This document shows positions 24,270-32,315 of a stretch of 32,319 bases of DNA, in pieces. This DNA is from Pelagadaptatus aseana (GTDB lineage: Bacteria; Pseudomonadota; Gammaproteobacteria; Pseudomonadales; Cellvibrionaceae). Within the stretch, counting starts at the first letter, position 1; each line of letters starts with the position of its first letter. The stretch spans positions 1-32,319 of the forward strand of contig BAABNI010000019.1 of assembly GCA_040365065.1 (NCBI GenBank), in the 5' to 3' direction. A program made the translations under genes and the position numbers. The notes beneath the pieces are model-generated. The model had not been told where the DNA came from and did no database searches. It saw nothing but the letters and a program-made list of their open reading frames with translations.

Positions 24270-25414
24270 TATCGATCCTCACCGGCAGATTGAGAGGCCG
24301 ATACCAATTTGGCGTGTTTGTTTTTTGCCATGACAATCTGAATATCGGGCCAGAAAATCAGCAGTGCTGCCAGCGCCAGAAACACCCCGTGTACCGGCCA
24401 GATACCGGGAACCGGAGACAAATTTCCGGATTCCAGTGCCCCTCTGGCCGCATTGAGGGAGACCAGATAGATGATGTAAATAAGAATCGCCGGAATCATT
24501 TGCACGTAGCGTCCCTGACGCGGATTGGTACGACTCAATGGCACTGCCAGCAGAGTCACAATCACCACCAACAAAGGCAGGGAGAAACGCCACTGCAAAG
24601 CCGCTGTATTTTCAAGACTGTCCTTTTCCATCAGCTCGGCAGTCGTCAACGAATCCGCTTTGACATTGCGACGATCGATACCGCGCGGCTGCTCAAGTAA
24701 TTGGCGATAGGTATCAAACTCAATCACCTGATAATCCGCCTGCCCCGGACGACCACTGTAGCGGTAACCGTCATAGAGTTTCAGGTAGCGCTGCCCGGTT
24801 GCCTCATCGACCACCTGCTCGCCTCGCTTGGCCAACACCACATCGAGTTTGGCCTGCTCGCCTTCGGCGGCATCACCCATCTCGGCCATAAACACAATCT
24901 GCATTTCCTTGCGATCATCGCTGAGGCTTTCGGCATAGGTGACACCGGAACCACCATCGCTGGGCATAAAGCGGGTGGGCTTTAAATGATCGAACTCACT
25001 GCGCTTTTTCTGCTCATTCAGAATCAGCTCGGCTTTTTGCACCCCGGCAGGGCTGATAAAAAGACTCAACATGCCGACAATAACCGCAACAAACAGAGCC
25101 GGCATCAGGGTGTAGCCCAGCAGCCTGCGTGGACTGATGCCACAGGCTGAAAGAATGGTCATCTCGCTGTCCATATACAAACGACCATAGGCCATCAATA
25201 TGGCGATGAATAATCCAAGAGGCAGCACCAGCTCCAGAAAGCCCGGTAAACGGTACCCCATAATGGCCAGTAACACGTCTGGTGCCAGTTTGCCCGCCGC
25301 GGCTTCCGCCAGATATTTAACAAAGCGTCCGCTCATAATAATCAGCAACAACACACCACTGATGGCAACCATGCTGATCAGGACTTCACGGGCCAGATAC
25401 CTGAAAATAATCAC
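24269..25414 (-). CDS. lptF: LPS export ABC transporter permease LptF
   Basis: A 381-residue partner permease of LptG with the same 3 TM, periplasmic jellyroll, 3 TM layout. The start of the family is recognisable (IIFRYLAREVLISMVAISGVLLLIIMSGRFVKYL), followed by the coupling-helix region GRLYMDSEMTILSACGISPRRLL that contacts LptB. The C-terminal part has RFSLPLLVVIVTLLAVPLSRTNPRQGRY, typical of LptF. Start codon is GTG with GGAAAG upstream. It is divergent from pepA across 165 bases, a conserved arrangement in Pseudomonas relatives. Confidence 0.95.
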   Translation of the reverse strand: MIIFRYLAREVLISMVAISGVLLLIIMSGRFVKYLAEAAAGKLAPDVLLAIMGYRLPGFLELVLPLGLFIAILMAYGRLYMDSEMTILSACGISPRRLLGYTLMPALFVAVIVGMLSLFISPAGVQKAELILNEQKKRSEFDHLKPTRFMPSDGGSGVTYAESLSDDRKEMQIVFMAEMGDAAEGEQAKLDVVLAKRGEQVVDEATGQRYLKLYDGYRYSGRPGQADYQVIEFDTYRQLLEQPRGIDRRNVKADSLTTAELMEKDSLENTAALQWRFSLPLLVVIVTLLAVPLSRTNPRQGRYVQMIPAILIYIIYLVSLNAARGALESGNLSPVPGIWPVHGVFLALAALLIFWPDIQIVMAKNKHAKLVSASQSAGEDR

Positions 25415-25579
25415 AAAGCTTTCCGTTCCTCTAGATTTTAGCCACTCTGTTTGGCCTTTATCCGCCTCAGTGGATTCAATACCGCCGAGTCATGGCGTAA
25501 ACTGTTCGGAATAATGAATCAGTAAAGCACAAACCGTGCATTATCCCGAAAACTGACGTCGTTGTCTTGAGGAGTCACC

Positions 25580-27067
25580 ATGAAATTTCAGGCCAAGGTA
25601 GCCGAACTGTTAACCCACAAAAGCCAGTGTCTGGTTCTTCCCGTAGTCGATGGCAAAAAACAGCCACCGGCCACCCAGACTTTTGATAAAGCCTGCGGCA
25701 ATATTGTCAGCCGTCTGCTTGACAGCGGTGATCTCAAGCCAAGAAATGGCAGCACCCTGCTATTGACTCAACAGCCGGGCTGCAGTTCCGAGCGAGTTCT
25801 GCTGATCGGCGTGGGCAATATGGACAAGGCCATCAGTTCCGACAACTACGCCAAACTGATCAATAGCGCCGCACTGGCACTGTCCAGAACCCCGGCAAAG
25901 AATGCCTCGGTGTTTTTTGGTGACATCAAAGTCGCCAATCAGGAAGAAAACTGGAAAGCCCGTCAACTGGCAAAAGCCTTCAGCAATGCCCTGTATCGGT
26001 TTGATGATTTCAAGAGCAGCAAATCGGCAAAACCAACTCTGAAAACCGTCACCTATTCAGTCAAACAACAGAAGCAGGTTACCGAGACCAATAAAGCCTT
26101 GAAAACCGGACTGGCCACGGCAAGCGGCATGAGCCTGGCAAAAACGCTGGGCAACCTGCCCGGCAATGTCTGCACCCCCGCCTATCTGGCCAATCAGGCC
26201 CGTAAAATGGCCCGCTCGGAGGCCAAACTGTCTGCCAAGGTTCTGGGGCAAAAGCAGATGCAGGAACTGGGCATGGGTTCATTTCTGTCGGTTGCCAAAG
26301 GCAGCGATCAGGAAGGCAAGCTGATTGTGCTCGAGTATAAAGGGGCCAAAAAGTCCGAAGCACCTTTTGTGCTCGTCGGCAAAGGCATTACCTTCGACAC
26401 CGGCGGCATCAGCCTGAAGCCCGGTGCCGCCATGGATGAGATGAAGTACGATATGTGTGGTGCCGCCAGTGTCTTCGGAACACTGCAATCGGTGGTGGAA
26501 CTGCAGCTGCCGATCAATCTGGTGGTGATCGTTGCTGCCGCCGAGAACATGCCCAGTGGTGGCGCCTCCAAGCCGGGTGACATCGTCACTTCCATGTCCG
26601 GCAAAACCATTGAAATTCTCAACACCGATGCTGAGGGTCGACTGGTACTCTGCGATGCCCTGACCTATGCCGAGCGGTTCAAGCCCAAAGCTGTGATTGA
26701 CGTCGCCACCCTGACAGGTGCCTGTGTAGTTGCTCTGGGTGCCCACGCCACCGGCCTCTACAGTAACGACGACAAACTGGCCAACACCCTGCTGCAAGCC
26801 GGCGTAGCAGCACAGGACAAAGCCTGGCAAATGCCGCTGTGGGATGAATATCAATCCCAGCTCGACAGCAATTTCGCCGATATGGCCAACATCGGCGGCC
26901 CCAAAGCAGGCAGTGTCACTGCCGCCTGCTTCCTGGCACGCTTTACCGAAAGCTACCCTTGGGCACATCTGGACATCGCCGGTACCGCCTGGCACTCCGG
27001 CGCCAACAAGGGTGCAACCGGTCGTCCGGTCAGCCTGTTACTGGAATATCTGATGCAAGGTGCCTGA
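25580..27067 (+). CDS. pepA: Leucyl aminopeptidase PepA (M17)
   Basis: A 495-residue cytosolic M17 aminopeptidase that removes N-terminal residues and in relatives also binds DNA in Xer recombination and gene regulation. The two-metal site motifs are VGKGITFDTGGISLKPG (metal Lys and Asp), MKYDMCGAASVFG (Asp) and the family signature NTDAEGRL (Asp, Glu and the Arg of the active site). The N-terminal ~170 residues form the usual non-catalytic domain. An excellent AGGAG lies 7 bases before the ATG. holC begins within a few bases of its stop, so the two are one operon. Confidence 0.95.
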   Translation: MKFQAKVAELLTHKSQCLVLPVVDGKKQPPATQTFDKACGNIVSRLLDSGDLKPRNGSTLLLTQQPGCSSERVLLIGVGNMDKAISSDNYAKLINSAALALSRTPAKNASVFFGDIKVANQEENWKARQLAKAFSNALYRFDDFKSSKSAKPTLKTVTYSVKQQKQVTETNKALKTGLATASGMSLAKTLGNLPGNVCTPAYLANQARKMARSEAKLSAKVLGQKQMQELGMGSFLSVAKGSDQEGKLIVLEYKGAKKSEAPFVLVGKGITFDTGGISLKPGAAMDEMKYDMCGAASVFGTLQSVVELQLPINLVVIVAAAENMPSGGASKPGDIVTSMSGKTIEILNTDAEGRLVLCDALTYAERFKPKAVIDVATLTGACVVALGAHATGLYSNDDKLANTLLQAGVAAQDKAWQMPLWDEYQSQLDSNFADMANIGGPKAGSVTAACFLARFTESYPWAHLDIAGTAWHSGANKGATGRPVSLLLEYLMQGA

Positions 27068-27074
27068 TCTAAGT

Positions 27075-27500
27075 ATGACCCGCATCAGCTTTTATATCCT
27101 GGGGGATGATAACGACGACGCCCGTAAATTGTTTGCCTGCCGTCTGGCTGAGAAAGCCTGGCGGGAGGGCAATCGTATTTACATTGCCGTTAATGATGCT
27201 GCCGAAGCCGAGGCGTTAGACCAACAGCTTTGGCGCTTCCGGCCCGAAAGCTTTGTCCCTCATAGCACCGAGCACAGTGAAACTCCCTCCGCAGCGGTAG
27301 TGATTGGCTGCCAGGATGACTGTGGTGACCACCACGATCTGCTGATTAACTTGCGCAGCCAGATTCCCAGTCATTTCAGCCGGTTTGAGCGGCTGGTTGA
27401 GATTGTCAGCCAGAGCGAAAATATTTTGACGGAAACCCGTGAGCACTTTACCTTTTACAAACAAAGGGGCTATCCGATTGAAACCCACAAAATCGGTTAA
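27075..27500 (+). CDS. holC: DNA polymerase III chi subunit
   Basis: A 141-residue clamp-loader accessory protein that connects the polymerase III holoenzyme to single-strand-binding protein. The N-terminus MTRISFYILGDDNDDARKLFACRLAEKAWREGNRIYI is the typical chi opening, followed by LDQQLWRFRPESFVPHS and a final LTETREHFTFYKQRGYPIETHKI. A GTG at 27060 overlaps pepA, but the ATG 27075 is chosen because the family starts at MTRxxFY. The pepA-holC order is shared with Pseudomonas; valS, which often follows, is not found in the window. Confidence 0.93.
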   Translation: MTRISFYILGDDNDDARKLFACRLAEKAWREGNRIYIAVNDAAEAEALDQQLWRFRPESFVPHSTEHSETPSAAVVIGCQDDCGDHHDLLINLRSQIPSHFSRFERLVEIVSQSENILTETREHFTFYKQRGYPIETHKIG

Positions 27501-27538
27501 TTAATTCCGAATTAGGATTATTGGCCCATAATAAAGGA

Positions 27539-27552
27539 GTGCCTTAAGGCAC
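27539..27552. promoter_or_regulatory. 14-base perfect palindrome upstream of the acidic protein gene
   Basis: GTGCCTTAAGGCAC is fully self-complementary and lies between holC and the next gene, 38 bases before its start. It may be an operator or a weak hairpin attenuating read-through from pepA-holC. Confidence 0.4.
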
Positions 27553-27589
27553 CTGTATAACACTGTCAGTTGAACGGAATACAAGCACC

Positions 27590-28621
27590 ATGGCAGATCC
27601 AAAAGATTCCCCTGAAGCCATCCTCGGCGAACTGGAATCCATAAAAGATTTACTCTCTGAAGACGAGCTGGCAGCCATCCCGACACTTGAGGATGCTATC
27701 CCCCTATCAGCTACAACATCCGATAATGTCAACACGGACGCAGGCCTGCCGGATAGTGAATTGGCCGCTGATGAAGATCCACAGGATTCAGTTGAAGAGT
27801 CCTTTGATCTTTCAGACCTTCCACTGCTGACCGAAGCAGCAGAGGCCAGCGAACCTATCACAGAAGTCATCAAATCCCCCTCGCTGTTCTCCAGACCAAT
27901 TGATCTGGATCTGGCACTGCTTTCACGAGAGCAGCCTGAAGCTGAGCAAATCAAACCAGCCAATACAGATGAACAAACCGTTGATGATGAAACATCTGAC
28001 CAGTATTCGGCTGGTGAGGACATTGTTGGCGAGTTAGAGGTTGCGCAAGCAGTTGAAGCTGAAACTGTCGAAACCGAGTCTTCGCAGATACTGCCCGATC
28101 AGGAATCTGAAACTGATAACGGCACTGAAAACAGCGACAAAAGCGGACTCTCAGCATCCGATTTAGAACCGCTGATGGCTTCCGATTTAGAACCGCTGAT
28201 GGCTCCGGATGCCCTTCCCGGTCAACAGAGCCTGTTTGAAGTACCGGTTCAGTCGGACGATAAAACCGGATCGACTTCTGCACCAAGAAAACCCGAGTTG
28301 CCGAAGGCACCCAAAGGTGAAAACCCGTTTCTGCCAAAACACATTCGCGAGCGGCTGCACACCGATCGCAGCCTGATGGATGTCATTAAAGACGAGCCAA
28401 TATCAACTACACCCGGCTCATCATTACCGGACAAGGCTCAAAGCGACAGTAATAAATTACTGAATCTGGATCTGGGGGGTGACAGCATTGTCACTGTCAG
28501 TGCAGAGCAACTGGATGAAATTATAGAAAATGCCATTCAGGAAAGACTCAAAGGCATCGAATACAGCATCAAGGAAGAGTTGCTGGAATTGCTGGAACAA
28601 AAAACCAAAGAGCCGGAGTAA
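27590..28621 (+). CDS. Acidic low-complexity protein downstream of holC, unknown function
   Basis: A 343-residue, strongly acidic and mostly disordered protein. Residues 1-190 are rich in Asp/Glu/Ser/Thr with no fold visible (ESIKDLLSEDELAAIPTLED near the start). A duplicated octapeptide SDLEPLMA-SDLEPLMA sits at about 190-205. From about 235 a basic, conserved-looking stretch begins (RKPELPKAPKGENPFLPKHI, then RERL), and the C-terminus is a predicted coiled coil (SAEQLDEIIENAIQERLKGI followed by EYSIKEELLELLEQK). Proteins of this shape occur next to holC in Pseudomonas-like genomes without assigned function. The gene is 89 bases downstream of holC on the same strand. The C-terminal part is the probable functional module. 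Confidence 0.75.
   Translation: MADPKDSPEAILGELESIKDLLSEDELAAIPTLEDAIPLSATTSDNVNTDAGLPDSELAADEDPQDSVEESFDLSDLPLLTEAAEASEPITEVIKSPSLFSRPIDLDLALLSREQPEAEQIKPANTDEQTVDDETSDQYSAGEDIVGELEVAQAVEAETVETESSQILPDQESETDNGTENSDKSGLSASDLEPLMASDLEPLMAPDALPGQQSLFEVPVQSDDKTGSTSAPRKPELPKAPKGENPFLPKHIRERLHTDRSLMDVIKDEPISTTPGSSLPDKAQSDSNKLLNLDLGGDSIVTVSAEQLDEIIENAIQERLKGIEYSIKEELLELLEQKTKEPE
28157..28204 (+). repeat. Perfect tandem 24-bp duplication inside the acidic protein gene
   Basis: Two identical, directly adjacent 24-base units (beginning TCCGATTTAG, ending GATGGCT) encode SDLEPLMA twice, in frame. A third partial unit follows (TCCGGAT). Perfect identity suggests a recent slippage event. Confidence 0.9.
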
Positions 28622-28636
28622 ATCAACTCCGGCTCT
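28609..28636. terminator. Convergent terminator between the acidic protein gene and the secreted-protein gene
   Basis: AGAGCCGGAGT pairs with ACTCCGGCTCT (11 bp, 6-base loop). On the minus strand it is followed by TTGGTTTTTTG, so it works best for the gene on that strand; its plus-strand arm overlaps the last codons of the acidic protein gene. Confidence 0.8.
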
Positions 28637-28644
28637 GAGAATTC

Positions 28645-29148
28645 TTACTTAGCGCACTGGAACTGATAGTGCAGGAAGAAACCACTATCCGACGGTTCCA
28701 CCCATTCTTCGTGCTTGGTCCAACCCTTGGGACAATATTGAGCCATTTGCACAAACAGACCGTTCAACGCTGACTGTGGCCCACCGGTAATGGTAAAGGG
28801 TTCGCGGATATTGAAAATCACCCCGGCGTTATCCAGCTCAGCCACCTCGGCAACCACCTGCTCCTGAGTGCCGGATACCGTCTTGGTTTCACCCGCTTCA
28901 ACGCTGGATACCGCGCCCTTCTCGGCTGCAGCCGCTTTATCGTAGGTAGTTACAGTTTTTTTCTTGGAGAGAAAAGCGCCTCTGGATTGCGGGTCATACA
29001 GAGTAACCGGGTCATCGGCACATTCTACGTGCAGCTTGCTGAAATCCAGACTGTCAGCCATATCAACATTTTCTTCACAGCTCTCGTCTTTCGCAAAACC
29101 GGTGACCGAATACATGGCGACCAATACGCACAACAGCAATTTTTTCAT
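28645..29148 (-). CDS. Small secreted protein, unknown function
   Basis: A 167-residue protein with a clear Sec signal peptide (MKKLLLCVLVAMYSVTGFAKD, cleavage probably after FA). The mature part has four or five Cys (ESCEEN, VECADD, QYCPKG and a near-terminal FQCAK), suggesting disulfides in the periplasm. A central low-complexity stretch follows (KKKTVTTYDKAAAAEKGAVSS). The C-terminal half (FTITGGPQSALNGLFVQMAQ, then YCPKGWTKHEEWVEP) is the most conserved-looking part. Family not recognised. The ATG at 29148 is chosen over one 33 bases upstream because GGGAG sits 7 bases before it and the signal peptide begins there. Confidence 0.78.
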   Translation of the reverse strand: MKKLLLCVLVAMYSVTGFAKDESCEENVDMADSLDFSKLHVECADDPVTLYDPQSRGAFLSKKKTVTTYDKAAAAEKGAVSSVEAGETKTVSGTQEQVVAEVAELDNAGVIFNIREPFTITGGPQSALNGLFVQMAQYCPKGWTKHEEWVEPSDSGFFLHYQFQCAK

Positions 29149-29207
29149 TGTAATCTCCCAAGCAACAAAAGCTTCATTCAACTGTAATAAATAAATTCAG
29201 GGAAAAG

Positions 29208-29231
29208 AAAAGGGCGCCAAGGCACCCTTTT
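29208..29231 (-). terminator. Terminator after the porin gene
   Basis: On the minus strand AAAAGGGTGCC-TT-GGCGCCCTTTT, an 11-bp stem with one G-U pair, followed by CTTTTC, 25 bases after the porin stop. Confidence 0.9.
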
Positions 29232-29255
29232 CCCAGAGTTAAGTTTTAAATCAGA

Positions 29256-30338
29256 TTAAAACTTGTGCTCCATACCGATACCGTAAACAACTTCGTCTTC
29301 TTCCAGAGTAGAAGCGGCACCACTTTCAAAGTCATACTCAGTGTCGATAGTGGAATAGTAGGCATAAACCTTGGTTTTCTTGGCCAGCTTGTAGTCAACA
29401 CCGAATACCAGAGCTTCAGTTTCGGCTTCGTCTTCAACTGCACCGCCGTCTTTCACTTCGTATTCGCCCTGACCGTATTGCAGCTTCCAGGTGAAGTCAC
29501 CGGTCTTGTACTTGGCGCTCAGAGTGTAGCTGTCCTCGTCGTAAGACAAGTCAGTAACATTGGTGATGTTGGTTTCGTAGTTATCACCGTCTTCGGCAGT
29601 CTGAACAACCGCACCCAGAGTCAGATCACCAAAGCTGTAGGAAGCAACCAGACGAGTGATGTCCAGATTGTCTTTTTCTACGCTGCCGGATTTAACGTTC
29701 TCGTCGCGGGCAACGGCCAGGTACAGATCACCGGCTTTGTAGGTTACGCCAGCAGAGTAGCTGTCCAGCAGACCGTCTTGCTCGTTATCGTCATCAGAAT
29801 CTTCACCCAGAACAGTCATCAAAGATGCTGAGAAACCGTTCATGGAAGGCGTAGTGTAGTTGATGATGTTGGAAGAACGGGTTTCACCGGACATCCAGTT
29901 TTTGATGTCACCACCTTCCAGATCGCCAAACAGATCAACTTTGGCTTGGGACAGTTTCAGAACGGTGTCGTGCTTACCAGCAAAAACAGTACCGTAGTTG
30001 CCGCTCAGGCCAACGTAGATATTGCGTTGTTCGAAAGTATCATTGTCCTTGCTGGAGCCAGAATCACCATCGTCCACATAGATTTCGAACTCAGCTTTGT
30101 AAATGGCGTAGAAGCCTTCAGACAACTCAGCCTTACCTTTAACACCAATGCGAGAAGCGTTGCTGTTCAGGTTCCAGCTATCTTCTTCTTCGAAACCAAC
30201 GGTATTTTCATCGTAGGAAGCGTTAACGGCAGTCACGTTCATTTTACCGTAGATCTTGCCATCGATTGGGCCCACAGCCATAGCGGACATAGGCAGAGAT
30301 GCAGCAATGGCAGAAGCCAGCAGTGCTTTTTTCAACAT
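29256..30338 (-). CDS. Gram-negative outer-membrane porin
   Basis: A 360-residue trimeric general porin of the OmpC/Porin_4 type. A signal peptide (MLKKALLASAIAASLPMSAMA, cleaved before VGPID) is followed by the typical first strand DGKIYGKMNVTAVNA, many alternating amphipathic strands and the Bam-recognised C-terminal end GIGMEHKF with a terminal Phe. NASRIGVKGKAELSEGFYAIYKAEFE and FEQRNIYVGLSGNYGTVFAGKHD are hallmark porin strands and the loop 3 region. It is very acidic in loops, as in marine species. The start at 30338 is preferred to 30362 because AGAGGGG lies before it. Codon use is strongly biased, so high expression is expected. Confidence 0.93.
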   Translation of the reverse strand: MLKKALLASAIAASLPMSAMAVGPIDGKIYGKMNVTAVNASYDENTVGFEEEDSWNLNSNASRIGVKGKAELSEGFYAIYKAEFEIYVDDGDSGSSKDNDTFEQRNIYVGLSGNYGTVFAGKHDTVLKLSQAKVDLFGDLEGGDIKNWMSGETRSSNIINYTTPSMNGFSASLMTVLGEDSDDDNEQDGLLDSYSAGVTYKAGDLYLAVARDENVKSGSVEKDNLDITRLVASYSFGDLTLGAVVQTAEDGDNYETNITNVTDLSYDEDSYTLSAKYKTGDFTWKLQYGQGEYEVKDGGAVEDEAETEALVFGVDYKLAKKTKVYAYYSTIDTEYDFESGAASTLEEDEVVYGIGMEHKF

Positions 30339-30579
30339 GGTGTTATCCCCTCTTAAGGACATCTAAATAATCTTGTTAGTAGACTTAAAATTTTCTAACG
30401 CGACCAAGGTGTCTGATTGCGTTTGCGGGACATATTCTGTTATTTCAATGTGTCAGAAATATTACGAACGCAAAAAAGAGGAGAAAAAAAGGGAACTTTT
30501 TGGTGCACAGCTCTAACACCGAGAAAAACAGTCAATTTCGGCGAAAAACCAACCAAAATCACACAAATAAGCAAAAAAG

Positions 30580-31326
30580 CTATAAAACAATGTCTGATTG
30601 ATAGAGCTGTTCGAGCAATTGCTCTCCCATTACTACCAATTTTTCAGGCTCCGGATGCTGCATTTCAGCAGCCAATTGCAACAAAACCGCCCGGCCAGAC
30701 TCGTATTCGCCGGATGCCATCAGGTTGAGCAATCGGGTCGTCATGGCATTGCTGGCCATAAACTGCACCTGATCAGCACGGTTGCGATAGACGATCAGAA
30801 ATGTCGGTTCTTCCGGAGGAGCATCAGGCTGATATTCGGGCCCGAGCAAATGCACCGGGTATTGATAGGACAGACACCAGGCCAAAGGGGATAAAGTGGG
30901 TAATCGCTGCAACAGTTCATGACTTTCCAGCTCCGGGCGATTTTCGGGGATCGATTCCTCTGAAACATCCAGTGCCAGCTCAACCCACTCATAATGAGCC
31001 AGTTCCAGCATAAAGTCCGGGTCACAGTCTCTGGGCTCATGCTCATCCTGAAGATAGCGCAAAAACTCCTGACTCACCTCGAGAAAATAGGGGCTCTCTG
31101 ACTGATGAACCCGAATAAAACTGCGCACCAATAGCTGCCAGTCAGCCTCATCATAGAGACTGCTCAGGATGGGAAAGCCACCACGGATAAAACCTTCAAT
31201 ATTTTTAAAAATCAGATCCCGGTAAATTTTTAGTCGGCGCTCTTCAATATGATCGGGTGCGGCATGAATAGCTGGATCGCGCAGATGGTCCGCCAGCATC
31301 TTCTGAGTTTCAATAAAGGTGGTCAT
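30580..31326 (-). CDS. DUF2063 protein (HvfC/BufC-like partner of an MNIO enzyme)
   Basis: A 248-residue protein of the DUF2063 family. The N-terminal helical domain reads TFIETQKMLADHLRDP, then RRLKIYRDLIFKNIEGFIRGGFPIL and FIRVHQSESPYFLEVSQEFLRYL, and a second domain follows from about residue 150. In better-studied systems this family (for example MbnC-like, HvfC, BufC) binds the precursor peptide and partners with the DUF692 iron oxidase. Its start overlaps the stop of the DUF692 gene by 4 bases, so the two are translationally coupled. The role as a peptide-handling partner is inferred from that pairing. Confidence 0.85.
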   Translation of the reverse strand: MTTFIETQKMLADHLRDPAIHAAPDHIEERRLKIYRDLIFKNIEGFIRGGFPILSSLYDEADWQLLVRSFIRVHQSESPYFLEVSQEFLRYLQDEHEPRDCDPDFMLELAHYEWVELALDVSEESIPENRPELESHELLQRLPTLSPLAWCLSYQYPVHLLGPEYQPDAPPEEPTFLIVYRNRADQVQFMASNAMTTRLLNLMASGEYESGRAVLLQLAAEMQHPEPEKLVVMGEQLLEQLYQSDIVL

Positions 31327-32189
31327 GACAGATGAGCCAATTCTGGAGCAGAATTTGAAGAGGCATAGTCTGCCTGCAGGGTTTTGATGATATCAAGCTC
31401 ACGCTGCAGGACATCCACCGGCGGGATATTAAAATCTCGTTCGAGCAGTGTCGGCTTGACGCCAAAGATTTGATAAGCCTGAGCCAGCAGATCCCATACC
31501 GGATCAATCACATCGGCACCGTGAGTATCGACACGCAGGTCTTCGGCTTCATCATAATGGCCTGCCACATGAATATACGCCGTGCGTTCACCGGGTAATT
31601 GCTTGAGAAACTGTTGCTCGTCATAGCCATGATTGATGCTATTGACGTAGATATTATTGACATCCAGCAACAGGTCGCAGTCCGCCTCTTGAATGACCGC
31701 ATTGATAAAATCAATCTCTGGCATTTCCTGTTGAGGCGCACAATAGTAAGAGGCGTTTTCCATGGCAATGCGTTCACCGAGAAAATCCTGTACCTGCTTT
31801 ATTCGCTCTGATGTGTGCCTGACTGCGGCTTCGGTAAAAGGTATCGGCATCAGATCGTAGAGATGCCCGGCGTCACTGCAATAGGTCAAATGCTCGGTAT
31901 AACGCATGATCCCGTGCTCACGCATAAAGGCTTTGATGTTCTTGAGCAGTTCCATATCCAAAGGATCGGTTGAACCTATGGACAAAGACAAACCATGGCA
32001 GACAAACGGAAAACGCTCTGTGTACTCGCGAAAAGACTTGCCAAGACGGCCACCTACACCGATCCAGTTCTCCGGAGCCACCTCCATAAATTGAACGGTT
32101 TCGGTGGATTGATCTCGCCAATCATCAAGCATGGTTCGGCGTAAACCAAGACCTACTGAGGCAGGTTTATCGGGAAAGATATGGCTCAT
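31323..32189 (-). CDS. DUF692 family multinuclear iron oxidase (MNIO, HvfB/BufB-like)
   Basis: A 288-residue TIM-barrel enzyme of the MNIO (DUF692) family, iron-dependent oxidases that modify Cys or other residues in ribosomally made peptides, as in methanobactin and bufferin biosynthesis. The N-terminal SVGLGLRRTML and FMEVAPENWIGVGG, then VCHGLSLSIGS, YTEHLTYCSD, RIAMENASYYC, LLLDVNNIYVNSINHG, IHVAGHYDEAEDLRVDTHGADV and LLERDFNIPP give the expected metal-binding His, Glu, Asp and Asn residues on successive strands. It is the first gene of the pair visible here. A precursor gene, normally just upstream, would have to lie beyond the right edge; the 130 bases left in the window hold only repeats. 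Confidence 0.9.
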   Translation of the reverse strand: MSHIFPDKPASVGLGLRRTMLDDWRDQSTETVQFMEVAPENWIGVGGRLGKSFREYTERFPFVCHGLSLSIGSTDPLDMELLKNIKAFMREHGIMRYTEHLTYCSDAGHLYDLMPIPFTEAAVRHTSERIKQVQDFLGERIAMENASYYCAPQQEMPEIDFINAVIQEADCDLLLDVNNIYVNSINHGYDEQQFLKQLPGERTAYIHVAGHYDEAEDLRVDTHGADVIDPVWDLLAQAYQIFGVKPTLLERDFNIPPVDVLQRELDIIKTLQADYASSNSAPELAHLS

Positions 32190-32223
32190 AACGATAAATT
32201 TTTACATCCCGAATTTACACACT

Positions 32224-32290
32224 ATCATCCTGAGCAACGCGAAGGATCTTTATAAGATTCTTCCTCCCTCTGGTCGTCAGAATGACAAGG
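32224..32290. repeat. Interspersed repeat of the ATCCTGAG...AGAATGACA type
   Basis: ATCATCCTGAG, then GCGAAGGATCTTTATAAGAT, then TCTTCC and CAGAATGACA form the common genome-scattered repeat with self-complementary halves (GAAGGATCTT against AAGATTCTTC). It lies directly upstream of the DUF692 gene. Confidence 0.7.
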
Positions 32291-32315
32291 GGTAATAGTC
32301 GTCTGAATGACAAGG
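32273..32315. repeat. Short direct repeat at the window's right edge
   Basis: GTCGTCAGAATGACAAGG (32273-32290) is repeated with one change as GTCGTCTGAATGACAAGG (32298-32315), 17 of 18 bases alike. It looks like partial tandem duplication of the repeat's end and probably continues outside the window. Confidence 0.7.

Noticed and set aside
26279..26995. 238-codon minus-strand frame opposite pepA
   Set aside because: It is a shadow of pepA; Gly/His/Gln-rich with no recognisable domain.
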